Assembly: GCA_040877415.1 (NCBI GenBank)
Contig: JBBDNV010000096.1
Span: 1 to 23,353 of the forward strand
Length of the DNA stretch: 23,353 nt
Source of the DNA: JBBDNV01 sp040877415
GTDB taxonomy: Bacteria; Planctomycetota; Planctomycetia; Pirellulales; PALSA-1355
Direction of reading: 5' to 3'
The translations under genes were made by a program, and so were the position numbers. How positions within the stretch are numbered: the stretch's first letter is position 1; every line of letters begins with the position of its first letter. Below the pieces are notes generated by a model. That model was not told the DNA's origin. It saw only the letters and a program-made list of their open reading frames with translations, and did not search any database. Shown here one piece after another: positions 16,113 to 23,128 of the stretch.

Positions 16113-17852
16113 CTACTGCGCACGGCGCGGCAGGTACTGGTTGGCCATCACCGCGCCCAAAACCTTGCCGCCGTCGTCGGTCTGAAACACAATCTGTTCG
16201 TCGGCGTACATGCCCGGCGGCAGCATGAACGTGACGCGGTTGAGCGGCGTCAAGCGGTAGTCGTACTCGTTTTCGACGGTCGCATACAAATGGCCGTGTC
16301 GAATCGAAATCACGAGCGGAATGAAGGGCGGTCCGTATTTGCCCACCCACGCGTTCCAGGCCTCGGGGGCCCGGGGAGTCTTCGACTTATCAACGCGGTC
16401 GAACCGTTGCCCCGCCGCGATAAAAACATTCACGCTGCCATCTTCATTCCGCTCGAACTCGAATGGACTGCGATACATGATCCGCCCGTTGGCCAGAAGC
16501 TTCCGGGGCGCAGTCGGCGTCAGTCGAATCGGCTGGCCCGACAATTCGCCGACCAGCTCGTTGCCGTCGACCTCCAGACGCGCCCAAAAACTGGTCGATT
16601 CATACTCGCCGGCAAACCGCGCAAGCTCTTCGCTCGGTAGCTCGATCGTTTTCGGCGCCTCGGGCATCGTCTCGCTGCGCACCGTTTTGAGCAGCAGATC
16701 GAGGGCCAGATCCACGAGCGGCATGACCCGACCGCTGGCAATGTCGCAGTTCGATAGCACGACGACGCCGATCCTTTCCGCCGGCAGAACGACCAGGCTG
16801 CTCGAAAAGCCGTAAACCGCGCCATTGTGCCGCACCGTCTTGTGACCGCCGTGTTCGCCGACATAGAAGCCCAGTCCGAACCCGGTCGATTCGTCGATCA
16901 ACTGTGGCGTGTACATCATTTCCAGCGACGCTGGATTCACGAGCGGCGGCACGAGCTCGCCGGACTCTTCCCCGCTCATCAGGAAGGCCGCAAAACGGGC
17001 CAGGTCGCGTGCCGTGGTGTAGAGATTGCCGGCCGGGATTGTGCCCAGCTCGAACTCGGGCGCCACTTCGAAATCGTAGCCGCCGTCGCCGCGGGCGATC
17101 CGCATCCGCCCTTTGGCCAGACGCGGCCGAAGCGAGGCGTTCATGGCCCAGGCCGAGCTGGTCATTCCCAACGGACCCAGCACGTTTCGCCCCTGGTATT
17201 CAGCGAACGACAAACCGGATTGCACTTCCACCGCCCGGCCGACGATCGTCGGGCCGACGTTCGAATAGCGGGTTTTCGTATTCGGCGGATTCACGAGCGC
17301 ACACGCGGCGACGCTCTGCAGCGTGGCCTCGACGGTCGGTTGGCCCGAATCGAGATAGCCGCCAAGGGGCGCCTCGCGGATCATCCCCGAGCGGTGGCAA
17401 AGCAATTGGCGAATCGTGATCGGCGCGGCCCGCTCGAAGGGCACTTCGATCGAAAAATCGGGCAAGGCTTGTTGAATCGGAGCGTCGAGATCCAGCAAGC
17501 CTTTTTCGGCCAACTGCACGGCGCCGACCGCGCTAAACATTTTGGAGATCGAGCCGGCGCGATAGATCGTCTCGGTGGTTGCCGGCACGCCCCGTTGCCA
17601 ATCGGCCTGGCCGAATCCTGCGGCGTGAACAATCTCTCCGTCGACAACCCAAGCGATCGAAAACCCCGGCAGGATGCCCCGCTCCAGTTCGGCGGCCGCG
17701 GCCCGGGCGAAGCACTCCTTAGCCGGCTCGTAATCGATCGGACCGGCGGCCCGCGCGCTGGCCCAAGCGGCCAAAAGCATCGCCGCGGCGATCGCTGCAA
17801 CGCCCATGCGAGCTCGCGTGGAACCCACCGAAGGTGGCGCAGAAAGTCTCAT
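16113..17852 (-). CDS. Secreted serine hydrolase, class C beta-lactamase/esterase family
   Basis: This encodes 579 aa. A signal peptide is present (MGVAAIAAAMLLAAWASARA at residues 16-35), and a start at residue 16 (17807) is possible. The nucleophile motif SxxK is S101-I-S-K104 in YRAGSISKMF, and the second motif is Y196-S-N in TRYSNVG. The third, replacing KTG, is HNG in KTVRHNGAVYGF. An extra C-terminal domain of about 170 residues resembles the lipocalin-like domain that follows many of these enzymes. Substrates could be D-amino-acid peptides, beta-lactams or esters. It lies between the oxoamine synthase and DUF819 genes with 50- and 23-bp gaps, so a three-gene operon is likely. Confidence 0.9.
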   Translation of the reverse strand: MRLSAPPSVGSTRARMGVAAIAAAMLLAAWASARAAGPIDYEPAKECFARAAAAELERGILPGFSIAWVVDGEIVHAAGFGQADWQRGVPATTETIYRAGSISKMFSAVGAVQLAEKGLLDLDAPIQQALPDFSIEVPFERAAPITIRQLLCHRSGMIREAPLGGYLDSGQPTVEATLQSVAACALVNPPNTKTRYSNVGPTIVGRAVEVQSGLSFAEYQGRNVLGPLGMTSSAWAMNASLRPRLAKGRMRIARGDGGYDFEVAPEFELGTIPAGNLYTTARDLARFAAFLMSGEESGELVPPLVNPASLEMMYTPQLIDESTGFGLGFYVGEHGGHKTVRHNGAVYGFSSSLVVLPAERIGVVVLSNCDIASGRVMPLVDLALDLLLKTVRSETMPEAPKTIELPSEELARFAGEYESTSFWARLEVDGNELVGELSGQPIRLTPTAPRKLLANGRIMYRSPFEFERNEDGSVNVFIAAGQRFDRVDKSKTPRAPEAWNAWVGKYGPPFIPLVISIRHGHLYATVENEYDYRLTPLNRVTFMLPPGMYADEQIVFQTDDGGKVLGAVMANQYLPRRAQ

Positions 17853-17902
17853 GGTTCGCGGATCTCAAGCTGTAACCGAGGCGCCACCGCACGGCCGGCC
17901 AC

Positions 17903-19108
17903 TTAAATCGCGCGCCGCAAAGCTTCGACCAACCGATCGATCATTTCCGGCGTGTGCGTGGCAAAAACGGCGATTCGCAGCATACCAAGCGGCCCGGCGC
18001 CTGCATAGTCGCGCGCATACGCGATCACGATGCCCTCGGCCGCGAGCTTATGTTGAACGGCTTGCATCAAATCGGCCGATGCGAGCGAAACGCCTACGAT
18101 CGGCGACGGCGATTCGGCGACATCCAGTCCGAGGCTCCGCAGCCCCGACCGCATCGCGCGCGTGTTCGCGGCCAATTGCCGGCGCAGGCCGGGGTCGCCC
18201 TGCACGATTTCAAGCCCTTTGGCGGTTGCCGCGGCAACCGGGGCCGCCGGGGCGCTGGCTGCTCGTAACCAACCGCTTGCGCGACACACGCCGTCCAGAA
18301 ACGTGCGCGAGCCAGCGATCGCGCCGCCGTGCCCTCCCACAGCCTTGCTCAGAGTCGTGCTGTGGAACACATGCGCGCCGCCGTCGGTCTCGTCGTCGAG
18401 CCGGTTGATTCGGCCGGGTGCGATTCCCGCCAACTCGAGACTGCCGCGGCCACAATCGCCCAGCACGGCCAGACCGTGCGCGTCGTCGACCAGCAGCATC
18501 GAACCCTCGTAGCGATCGAGGATCGAAAGATAATCGGCCAGCGGGGCGAGGTGCCCGCTGGTGGGAAACACGCCGTCGGTCATCACGAGCGCGCGCCAAC
18601 CCGGCTCAAGGTTCGCCGCCAGCAGTTCGGCGACATGCCCCGCGTCGCGGTGGCGAAAATAGAGCGGTCCGCCCTTCAAACCGTCGAGCCAGCGCATCGC
18701 TTCTCGCAGACAGTCGTGCGCCGATTCGTCGAGTAGCGCCAGATCAACGTGCTCCGAGATCGCAGCGCAGACGGCGAAGTTGCCGGCATAGCCGCTGACC
18801 AGGTAACAGGCCGCTTCGGTGGACAATAACTCCGCCGCGCGCCGCTCGACTTCAAGCACTGGCGGGCAAGTGCCAAAGCCGCTGCGGCTGGTCGCCGTAT
18901 GAACGCCGAATTGCATGGCCGCCTGCGCGGCGGCTTGAACCAGCAGAGGATGCCCCTGCAAACCAAGGTATCCCGTGCCGGCGAAATACAAATACGGCTG
19001 CCCGTTGAGCATGGTTTCCGCGCCCGGCGGACTGTGCATCGTCCAAGCCGCAGGCGGGACTGATCGTTCAGGCATTGGCACGTGGACTTTGTCCTTTAGG
19101 TAATGCAT
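17903..19108 (-). CDS. Alpha-oxoamine synthase family PLP enzyme (KBL/BioF-like)
   Basis: This encodes 401 aa from the ATG at 19108 (MHYLKDKV). An alternative start is at 19075 (MPERSV); neither has a strong ribosome-binding site. It is a fold-type I PLP enzyme. The Schiff-base lysine is K255 in HSTTLSKAVGGHGG, the cofactor aspartate region is VDDAHGLAVLG (H211), and the N-terminal GTGYLGLQGHP matches the NYLG-like motif. Family members condense an acyl-CoA with an amino acid: 8-amino-7-oxononanoate synthase, 2-amino-3-ketobutyrate CoA ligase, 5-aminolevulinate synthase or serine palmitoyltransferase. No other biotin genes are nearby, so I do not assign bioF. Confidence 0.85.
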   Translation of the reverse strand: MHYLKDKVHVPMPERSVPPAAWTMHSPPGAETMLNGQPYLYFAGTGYLGLQGHPLLVQAAAQAAMQFGVHTATSRSGFGTCPPVLEVERRAAELLSTEAACYLVSGYAGNFAVCAAISEHVDLALLDESAHDCLREAMRWLDGLKGGPLYFRHRDAGHVAELLAANLEPGWRALVMTDGVFPTSGHLAPLADYLSILDRYEGSMLLVDDAHGLAVLGDCGRGSLELAGIAPGRINRLDDETDGGAHVFHSTTLSKAVGGHGGAIAGSRTFLDGVCRASGWLRAASAPAAPVAAATAKGLEIVQGDPGLRRQLAANTRAMRSGLRSLGLDVAESPSPIVGVSLASADLMQAVQHKLAAEGIVIAYARDYAGAGPLGMLRIAVFATHTPEMIDRLVEALRRAI

Positions 19109-19287
19109 CTGCGATACGCGCGCGACTCTTCTCGCAGTGCCCGCCATCTTAGCCCGATCGCGGCGTCAGGCGGCAGAGATTGCCCGCTGCCAGGGAAACG
19201 ATGGAAAACCGCCAGAAAAAGCATGGGCGGTAAGTCCTTTGGCAGTGTGAAGATAGATAAAATAGATAGATTAGATGAAATAGGTAG

Positions 19288-19316
19288 TTGACATGTTAAT
19301 TTGCGGTAATTAGGAT
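19288..19316 (+). promoter_or_regulatory. Promoter of small secreted gene 1
   Basis: A perfect TTGACA (19288-19293), a 17-bp spacer and TAGGAT (19311-19316) are preceded by an AT-rich AGATAGATAAAATAGATAGA tract. The start codon is 136 bp downstream, giving a long leader. Gene 2 has the same TTGACA-to-TAATTA arrangement at 20120. Confidence 0.6.
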
Positions 19317-19334
19317 GACATTTCCGGTTGGGCC

Positions 19335-19354
19335 TTGATCGCTGCGCAGCATCA
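19335..19354 (+). promoter_or_regulatory. Shared leader palindrome, copy 1
   Basis: TTGATCGCTGCGCAGCATCA contains the perfect 10-bp palindrome GCTGCGCAGC. It differs by one base from 20159-20178 ahead of gene 2. It is a candidate operator or leader hairpin. Confidence 0.5.
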
Positions 19355-19452
19355 ACCCATTCCACTGACAGACGAGCCCTAGGGCTTTGCCAGCGCACAG
19401 CCGTTGGGGCGTCAATTTCCACATTGATTCCCAGTTTAATGAGGACACCGTG

Positions 19453-19848
19453 ATGAAGAACGTGTTAATTGCCAGTTGTGCACTGGTTTTGTTGGCCTGT
19501 GTCTCGACGGCCACTGCCGCCGAGCCCATTTCGAAGTCGACGCTCGGTAACATGGGTCTGAGCGGCATGCAGTCGCTTTCGGACGCCGATGGCATGGCGA
19601 TCCGCGGCAAGGGTACTTTCGCCGGCGTTTGGGGTGGCAGCACCGCGCTTTGGCAGGGCAGCGCCGCCTCCAATAACTACGAGGCGGGAGCCCAATGGGT
19701 GAACAAGGACTCGACCGCCCTCGGCAACAGCTTGAGTTTTGCGGGCGTGGTCGAGGCGATCTACGCGCAGGACCCGACGGGCTCGGCCCTTAGCGTCCAA
19801 GTGCTTGGCGCGATTGCCGGTGGCAGCGCCTGGGCATCGGCGCACTAA
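19453..19848 (+). CDS. Small secreted Gly/Ala/Ser-rich protein, paralogue 1 of 4
   Basis: This encodes 131 aa. The ATG at 19453 has GAGGACA 8 bases upstream. A Sec signal peptide (VLIASCALVLLACVSTATAA) is followed by the family block SKSTLGNMGLSGMQ then SLSDADGMAIRG, then GVWGGSTALW, NNYEAGAQW, NSLSFAGVVE, DPTGSALSV and a tail AGGSAWASAH. The family is not one I can name. The DGMAIRGK end of the block resembles a double-glycine leader (LSxxELxxIxGG). Otherwise the chain looks like a short beta-strand-forming surface or secreted protein. A Rho-independent terminator follows, so this copy is probably monocistronic. Confidence 0.85.
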   Translation: MKNVLIASCALVLLACVSTATAAEPISKSTLGNMGLSGMQSLSDADGMAIRGKGTFAGVWGGSTALWQGSAASNNYEAGAQWVNKDSTALGNSLSFAGVVEAIYAQDPTGSALSVQVLGAIAGGSAWASAH

Positions 19849-19885
19849 GCTTGACCGATCCGCGTGAAACTTCCGGTTGACTACC

Positions 19886-19925
19886 TGGCCCTGTCGCCGT
19901 CCACGGCGGCAGGGTCATTTTTTTT
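19886..19925 (+). terminator. Rho-independent terminator of small secreted gene 1
   Basis: TGGCCCTGTCGCCG and CGGCGGCAGGGTCA (19886-19917) form a 14-bp stem with two wobble pairs and a TCCA loop. Eight T residues follow. The TGGCCCTG/CAGGGTCA core recurs in the hairpins after genes 2 and 3. Confidence 0.85.
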
Positions 19926-20119
19926 CGCCGTCGGCTATCCACCCCCCGAATAAGGCCGGCATTTTCTAGGTCTAGTGGGGCCATATCCACGAACGCCAGG
20001 GGCAAGTATCTGATTTGGAAACGGAAGTGAGCTGACAGAAAATGCGTAAAGTACGTGGGTAAAATTCGCCTGTTTCTGGGTATCTGCGTTGAGTGGAGAA
20101 AATATTCATGACTAGACTG

Positions 20120-20148
20120 TTGACACGTGCCAGCATCCTAATTACCCT
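20120..20148 (+). promoter_or_regulatory. Promoter of small secreted gene 2
   Basis: TTGACA (20120-20125), a 17-bp spacer ending in CCTAAT, and TACCCT (20143-20148). The -10 is weak but aligns with that of gene 1, since both share TTGACA followed 13 bp later by TAATTA. The stretch between 19926 and this promoter shows nothing else. Confidence 0.45.
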
Positions 20149-20158
20149 AGCCTCTCGA

Positions 20159-20178
20159 TTGATTGCTGCGCAGCATCA
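20159..20178 (+). promoter_or_regulatory. Shared leader palindrome, copy 2
   Basis: TTGATTGCTGCGCAGCATCA, one mismatch from 19335-19354, again starts shortly (11 bp) after the -10. Confidence 0.5.
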
Positions 20179-20255
20179 GTTTCGATTCGCGCGATTTTCG
20201 GACGTTTGACTTCCGAGAGCGCGAAAGATTGGTCCCCGGGAACGGGAGCGTGTCC

Positions 20256-20285
20256 TTGACATGCCACCCCGTCTGGGGGTGTCAT
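20256..20285 (+). promoter_or_regulatory. Nested inverted repeat in the gene 2 leader
   Basis: TGACA (20257-20261) pairs with TGTCA (20280-20284), and inside it CACCCC (20265-20270) pairs with the following GGGGTG (20276-20281, sharing its last bases with TGTCA). A TTGACA at 20256 lies within. It could be an operator, an attenuator or a second promoter, 35 bp ahead of the start codon. Confidence 0.3.
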
Positions 20286-20318
20286 ACTACAGTGATTCCA
20301 CTTCACGAGGACATAGTA

Positions 20319-20726
20319 ATGAAGAACTTTGCGATTGCTTGTGCTGTTTTGATGTTGTTTGCTGCCACGGCTTCGGCCGGCGATCTGGCCGTTTCGAAGT
20401 CGACCCTGGGCAGCATGGGTCTGAGCAGCATGCAGCTGATGTCGGATACGGACGGTATGGCTGTCCGAGGCATGGGTGTTACGGCCGCGGTTTGGGGCGG
20501 CAGCCAGGCGAATTGGTTTAGCGCCAACGGCTCCCAGCACGCGACGAACAACTACGAAGCCGGAGCCTCGTGGCTCGGCCCAGTGGGTGCCTCAGCGCAA
20601 GGTCAGAGCCTGAGCTTTGCCGGCCAGATCGAGATCCTGTATGCCGCGGATCCGACCGGCTTTGCCTTGCAGGTGTACGCGGCTGGCGGTATTGCCGGCG
20701 GCGGCGCCAGCGCGTCTGCCATGTAG
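20319..20726 (+). CDS. Small secreted Gly/Ala/Ser-rich protein, paralogue 2 of 4
   Basis: This encodes 135 aa. The ATG at 20319 has CGAGGACA ahead. The signal peptide FAIACAVLMLFAATASA is followed by VSKSTLGSMGLSSMQLMSD and then TDGMAVRGMG. Conserved elements follow: AVWGGSQANW, NNYEAGASWLGPVG, QGQSLSFAGQIE, DPTGFALQV and GGIAGGGASASAM. It is closest to paralogue 3, with shared WLGPVGASAQGQS and an identical SASAM ending. No cysteines remain after the signal peptide and no catalytic pattern is seen. It is probably exported, and either processed after RG or kept as a full-length surface protein. Confidence 0.85.
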   Translation: MKNFAIACAVLMLFAATASAGDLAVSKSTLGSMGLSSMQLMSDTDGMAVRGMGVTAAVWGGSQANWFSANGSQHATNNYEAGASWLGPVGASAQGQSLSFAGQIEILYAADPTGFALQVYAAGGIAGGGASASAM

Positions 20727-20740
20727 CGTCTGGATTAGTT

Positions 20741-20877
20741 CCTAGGTACCAGGGTAACTTCGGTTACTCAACTTGTATGAGTCGACTGGCCTTGCAAGCC
20801 GGAGCTCCGGCTTGCAGGGCCAGTATTTACATAGGTTCGAGGTCTCGGAACAGGATGATGGCACTGTGGTACCTAGG
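20741..20877 (+). other. 137-bp structured spacer element between paralogues 2 and 3
   Basis: A perfect 11-bp inverted repeat, CCTAGGTACCA (20741-20751) and TGGTACCTAGG (20867-20877), encloses the spacer. Inside are GTAAC-TTCG-GTTAC (stable UUCG tetraloop, about 20754-20767) and the 40-nt palindrome at 20785-20824. It could be a structured RNA, a processing signal or a miniature inverted-repeat element. Confidence 0.65.
20785..20824 (+). terminator. 40-nt near-perfect palindrome (terminator or attenuator)
   Basis: ACTGGCCTTGCAAGCCGGAG and CTCCGGCTTGCAGGGCCAGT pair over 20 bp with one wobble and no loop beyond the GAGCTC centre. There is no long T-run, so it may attenuate, protect the 3' end or be processed rather than terminate. 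Confidence 0.55.
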
Positions 20878-20901
20878 TTCCTTTTTCAGGAGGAGACAGA
20901 C

Positions 20902-21309
20902 ATGAAGACCCTTGCTTTTGTTTGTGCTGCTTTGATGTTGCTTGCTGCGACGGCTTCTGCCGGTGAACTGGCAGTCTCCAAGTCGACCCTCAATAACATG
21001 GGGCTCGGCGGCATGCAATCGATGTCCGACACGGACGGTTTGGCCGTCCGCGGTAAAGCTGTGTTCGCAACCGTTTCGGGCGGAAGTGTGGCGTCTTGGC
21101 TCACCGTTAACGGACTCCAGCTGTCGCATAACGAGTATGCCGCTGGGGCGGAGTGGCTCGGACCCGTCGGTGCATCAGCACAGGGTCAGAGCTTTAGCTT
21201 CGCCGGCCAGGTCGAGGTCCTCTTCCTCGCCGATCCGACGGGCTTCTCGCTCTCGGTGCACGCGGCTGGCGGTTTTGCCGGTGGCGGCGCCAGCGCGTCG
21301 GCGATGTAA
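20902..21309 (+). CDS. Small secreted Gly/Ala/Ser-rich protein, paralogue 3 of 4
   Basis: This encodes 135 aa. The ATG at 20902 follows a strong AGGAGGAGACAGAC. The signal peptide TLAFVCAALMLLAATASA is followed by VSKSTLNNMGLGGMQ then SMSDTDGLAVRGKA. In place of the VWGG of its sisters it has TVSGGSVASW; YAAGAEWLGPVG, QGQSFSFAGQVE, DPTGFSLSV and GGFAGGGASASAM follow. No separate promoter is obvious, so transcription may continue from gene 2 through the structured spacer. Confidence 0.85.
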   Translation: MKTLAFVCAALMLLAATASAGELAVSKSTLNNMGLGGMQSMSDTDGLAVRGKAVFATVSGGSVASWLTVNGLQLSHNEYAAGAEWLGPVGASAQGQSFSFAGQVEVLFLADPTGFSLSVHAAGGFAGGGASASAM

Positions 21310-21394
21310 GGTGTTAACGTGAGTAAACGGGCCAAGTAACATGAAGACGCGCCGCTCGGGCCAATTCAGCCCAAGAGGCGCGCCAAACAAAGAT

Positions 21395-21430
21395 ACTGGC
21401 CCTGTGCCGGAGCTCAGGCGCAGGGTCAGT
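21395..21430 (+). terminator. Hairpin after paralogue 3, related to 20785-20824
   Basis: ACTGGCCCTGTGCCGGAG and CTCAGGCGCAGGGTCAGT pair over 18 positions with one mismatch and two wobbles around the same GAGCTC centre. No T-run follows. A second GC-rich inverted repeat (GGCGCGCC-containing) lies just upstream at about 21335-21384. Confidence 0.5.
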
Positions 21431-21516
21431 ACTCTCAAGAGTACAACCTGAAATTCCAAATCGACAACTCGATCCTTTCACATCGCTACCGCGATTTACT
21501 TCCACGAGGAATAGCT

Positions 21517-21840
21517 ATGAAGACCTTGGCGATTGCTTGCACGTGCTTGTTGTTGTTTGCAGCCACGGCATCGGCCGACGACGTGACCGTTTCCAAGGCG
21601 ATCCTGGACAGCATGGGTCTGGGTACGATGCAAGTGTTGCCGGATCGCGACGGCATGGCCGTTCGCGGCAAGTTCACTTCCGCTGGCGTGTGGGGCGGAA
21701 GCATCGCCACCTGGGGAGGCCAAACATCGAGCAACAATTACTTCGCTGGTTCCTCGTGGCTCGGCAGCCAGGGCTCGTCGGCCCTCGGCAGCAGTCTCAG
21801 CTTCGGCGGCACCTTCCAGTTCAACCATTCGCCCTTCTAG
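21517..21840 (+). CDS. Small secreted protein, paralogue 4 of 4 (short C-terminus)
   Basis: This encodes 107 aa. The ATG at 21517 has CGAGGAA ahead. The signal peptide TLAIACTCLLLFAATASA precedes VSKAILDSMGLGTMQ and VLPDRDGMAVRGKF, then GVWGGSIATW, NNYFAGSSWLGSQG and SSLSFGGTFQF. It stops at NHSPF and lacks the DPTG segment and the SASAM tail of the others. This may be a natural short form or an old truncation. No remnant of the missing tail is seen in the 133 bp downstream. Confidence 0.82.
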   Translation: MKTLAIACTCLLLFAATASADDVTVSKAILDSMGLGTMQVLPDRDGMAVRGKFTSAGVWGGSIATWGGQTSSNNYFAGSSWLGSQGSSALGSSLSFGGTFQFNHSPF

Positions 21841-21973
21841 GGCGCCTGATTGGAATCGCGCGGCACATCGCTGGGGGACGCCTCCCACCGTGATCAATCA
21901 GCAACACGATGCTGCCGTCGAATTCCCGGGCGACAGGGGCCGTTCGTTTTTCACCCCCGCGCCGCGATCCGCC

Positions 21974-23128
21974 TTAGTACGTGATGCCGGCGCCGAAGGT
22001 GAAACCGACCAGGTCGAACAGCAGTTCGCCCGTTTCGGTAAACGCCGCACTGCTGGCCGTGATCACGTCGGCGAACGACAACGAACCGGCGAGCACGCCT
22101 GTATTCGTATCCCAATACTGCCACTCCACGCCCGTGCGAAGAAACACTCGGCCCGGCAGACATTTCAGGCACGACTCCCATTGCAGCCCGAAACCCAGTT
22201 CCACGAGGAACAAATCGCCGTCCCCTATGGCAAGGGCGCCGTCGGTACTCTGGGCAAAGGCGATGGTGTTGGCGGCCATGGCGCGCGTCTGCACTGCCGC
22301 GAGGCCATTACCCCACAGGATCGAGTAGCGATGGGTGAAATATGCTTTCAGCGCGCCGCCGTCACAGAACAATGGCCGCAGCCCAAAGAAGCCGAATGTG
22401 ATGCCCGTGCCATTGTATTGCTGCCCCGCATAGGCCGAGGCCTCGATAAGGTCGCTGCCGAACGAATTCTGGATCCACAGGTTGCGGTCGTTGTTGACCG
22501 ACGCATGGCGCACCCCGAAGAAACCGAACGCGTCCCAGTTGCGCCAGCAAAAGCGCCGCTGCACTTCGAGATCGAGTGTGTAAGCCCGAAACGTGTCGAA
22601 CAGGATGACGCCGCTTTGCGCGGAGTCCGGCGCGGCGGGCGTGAAGCCGCTGGCCCACGTGGCCGAGTTCCAGTACCGGCCCACTAGTCCCCAACAGTCG
22701 CCTTGGACACCCAACGTCAAACGGGGACCAACGAGCAGGGCGCCGTCGGCCGAACCGAGCGCGCTGTCATTAATAATGTCCACCGGGCCCAGCCCGTTGA
22801 CGAACGCGGTTTCCAAATACGTGCGGCTCAACTGCGGCCACAAAAAGGTTGCCTCGGCGCCGGCAACGAGCTGCAGGCCAAAGTCGCAGGGCTCCGAGCA
22901 GACGCACGTGCCCGGGGCCGACGGTGCAATAGCGTCTTGCTCCGGCGTTTCCACCGGCTCCTGGGCATCCCACCGGCTCGTGGGAACCTGCTGCTGAACG
23001 AGCGCTGGGCGAAACACCGGTTGGCTCTGGTACGATTCGTCGTTCGTCTCGTCGCCGAAACTAGGCATGCCGAGGGCACAGCCCAGCGCGGCGGCCAGCG
23101 CGCTCAACCAATACTTACTTGTTTTCAT
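21974..23128 (-). CDS. BBP7-type outer-membrane beta-barrel protein
   Basis: This encodes 384 aa. The ATG at 23128 has AGGAGGGG 10 bases upstream. A signal peptide (WLSALAAALGCALGMPSFG) is followed by a low-complexity Gln/Pro/Glu linker (about 30-72) and a CVCSEPCDF cysteine cluster. A barrel of alternating polar and aromatic strands then runs to the end: GLQLVAGAEATFLWPQ, LTLGVQGDCWGLVGRYWN, YTLDLEVQRRFCWRNWD, LVELGFGLQWES, FLRTGVEWQYWD and LVGFTFGAGITY. This strand pattern is that of the planctomycete BBP7/outer-membrane channel family. It converges on the small secreted gene array. Confidence 0.82.
   Translation of the reverse strand: MKTSKYWLSALAAALGCALGMPSFGDETNDESYQSQPVFRPALVQQQVPTSRWDAQEPVETPEQDAIAPSAPGTCVCSEPCDFGLQLVAGAEATFLWPQLSRTYLETAFVNGLGPVDIINDSALGSADGALLVGPRLTLGVQGDCWGLVGRYWNSATWASGFTPAAPDSAQSGVILFDTFRAYTLDLEVQRRFCWRNWDAFGFFGVRHASVNNDRNLWIQNSFGSDLIEASAYAGQQYNGTGITFGFFGLRPLFCDGGALKAYFTHRYSILWGNGLAAVQTRAMAANTIAFAQSTDGALAIGDGDLFLVELGFGLQWESCLKCLPGRVFLRTGVEWQYWDTNTGVLAGSLSFADVITASSAAFTETGELLFDLVGFTFGAGITY

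Noticed and set aside
16090..16350. N-terminal extension of the DUF819 protein
   Set aside because: The extra residues are Arg-rich, non-hydrophobic and overlap the end of the serine-hydrolase gene in another frame.
19148..19287. A gene or RNA in the AT-rich stretch before small gene 1
   Set aside because: I see only an ATAGATA-type AT-rich tract upstream of the promoter and no coding or RNA signature.
17903..21840. The alpha-oxoamine synthase as a modifying enzyme for the small secreted proteins
   Set aside because: It is on the opposite strand, grouped with the hydrolase and transporter genes, and nothing in its sequence points to a peptide substrate.
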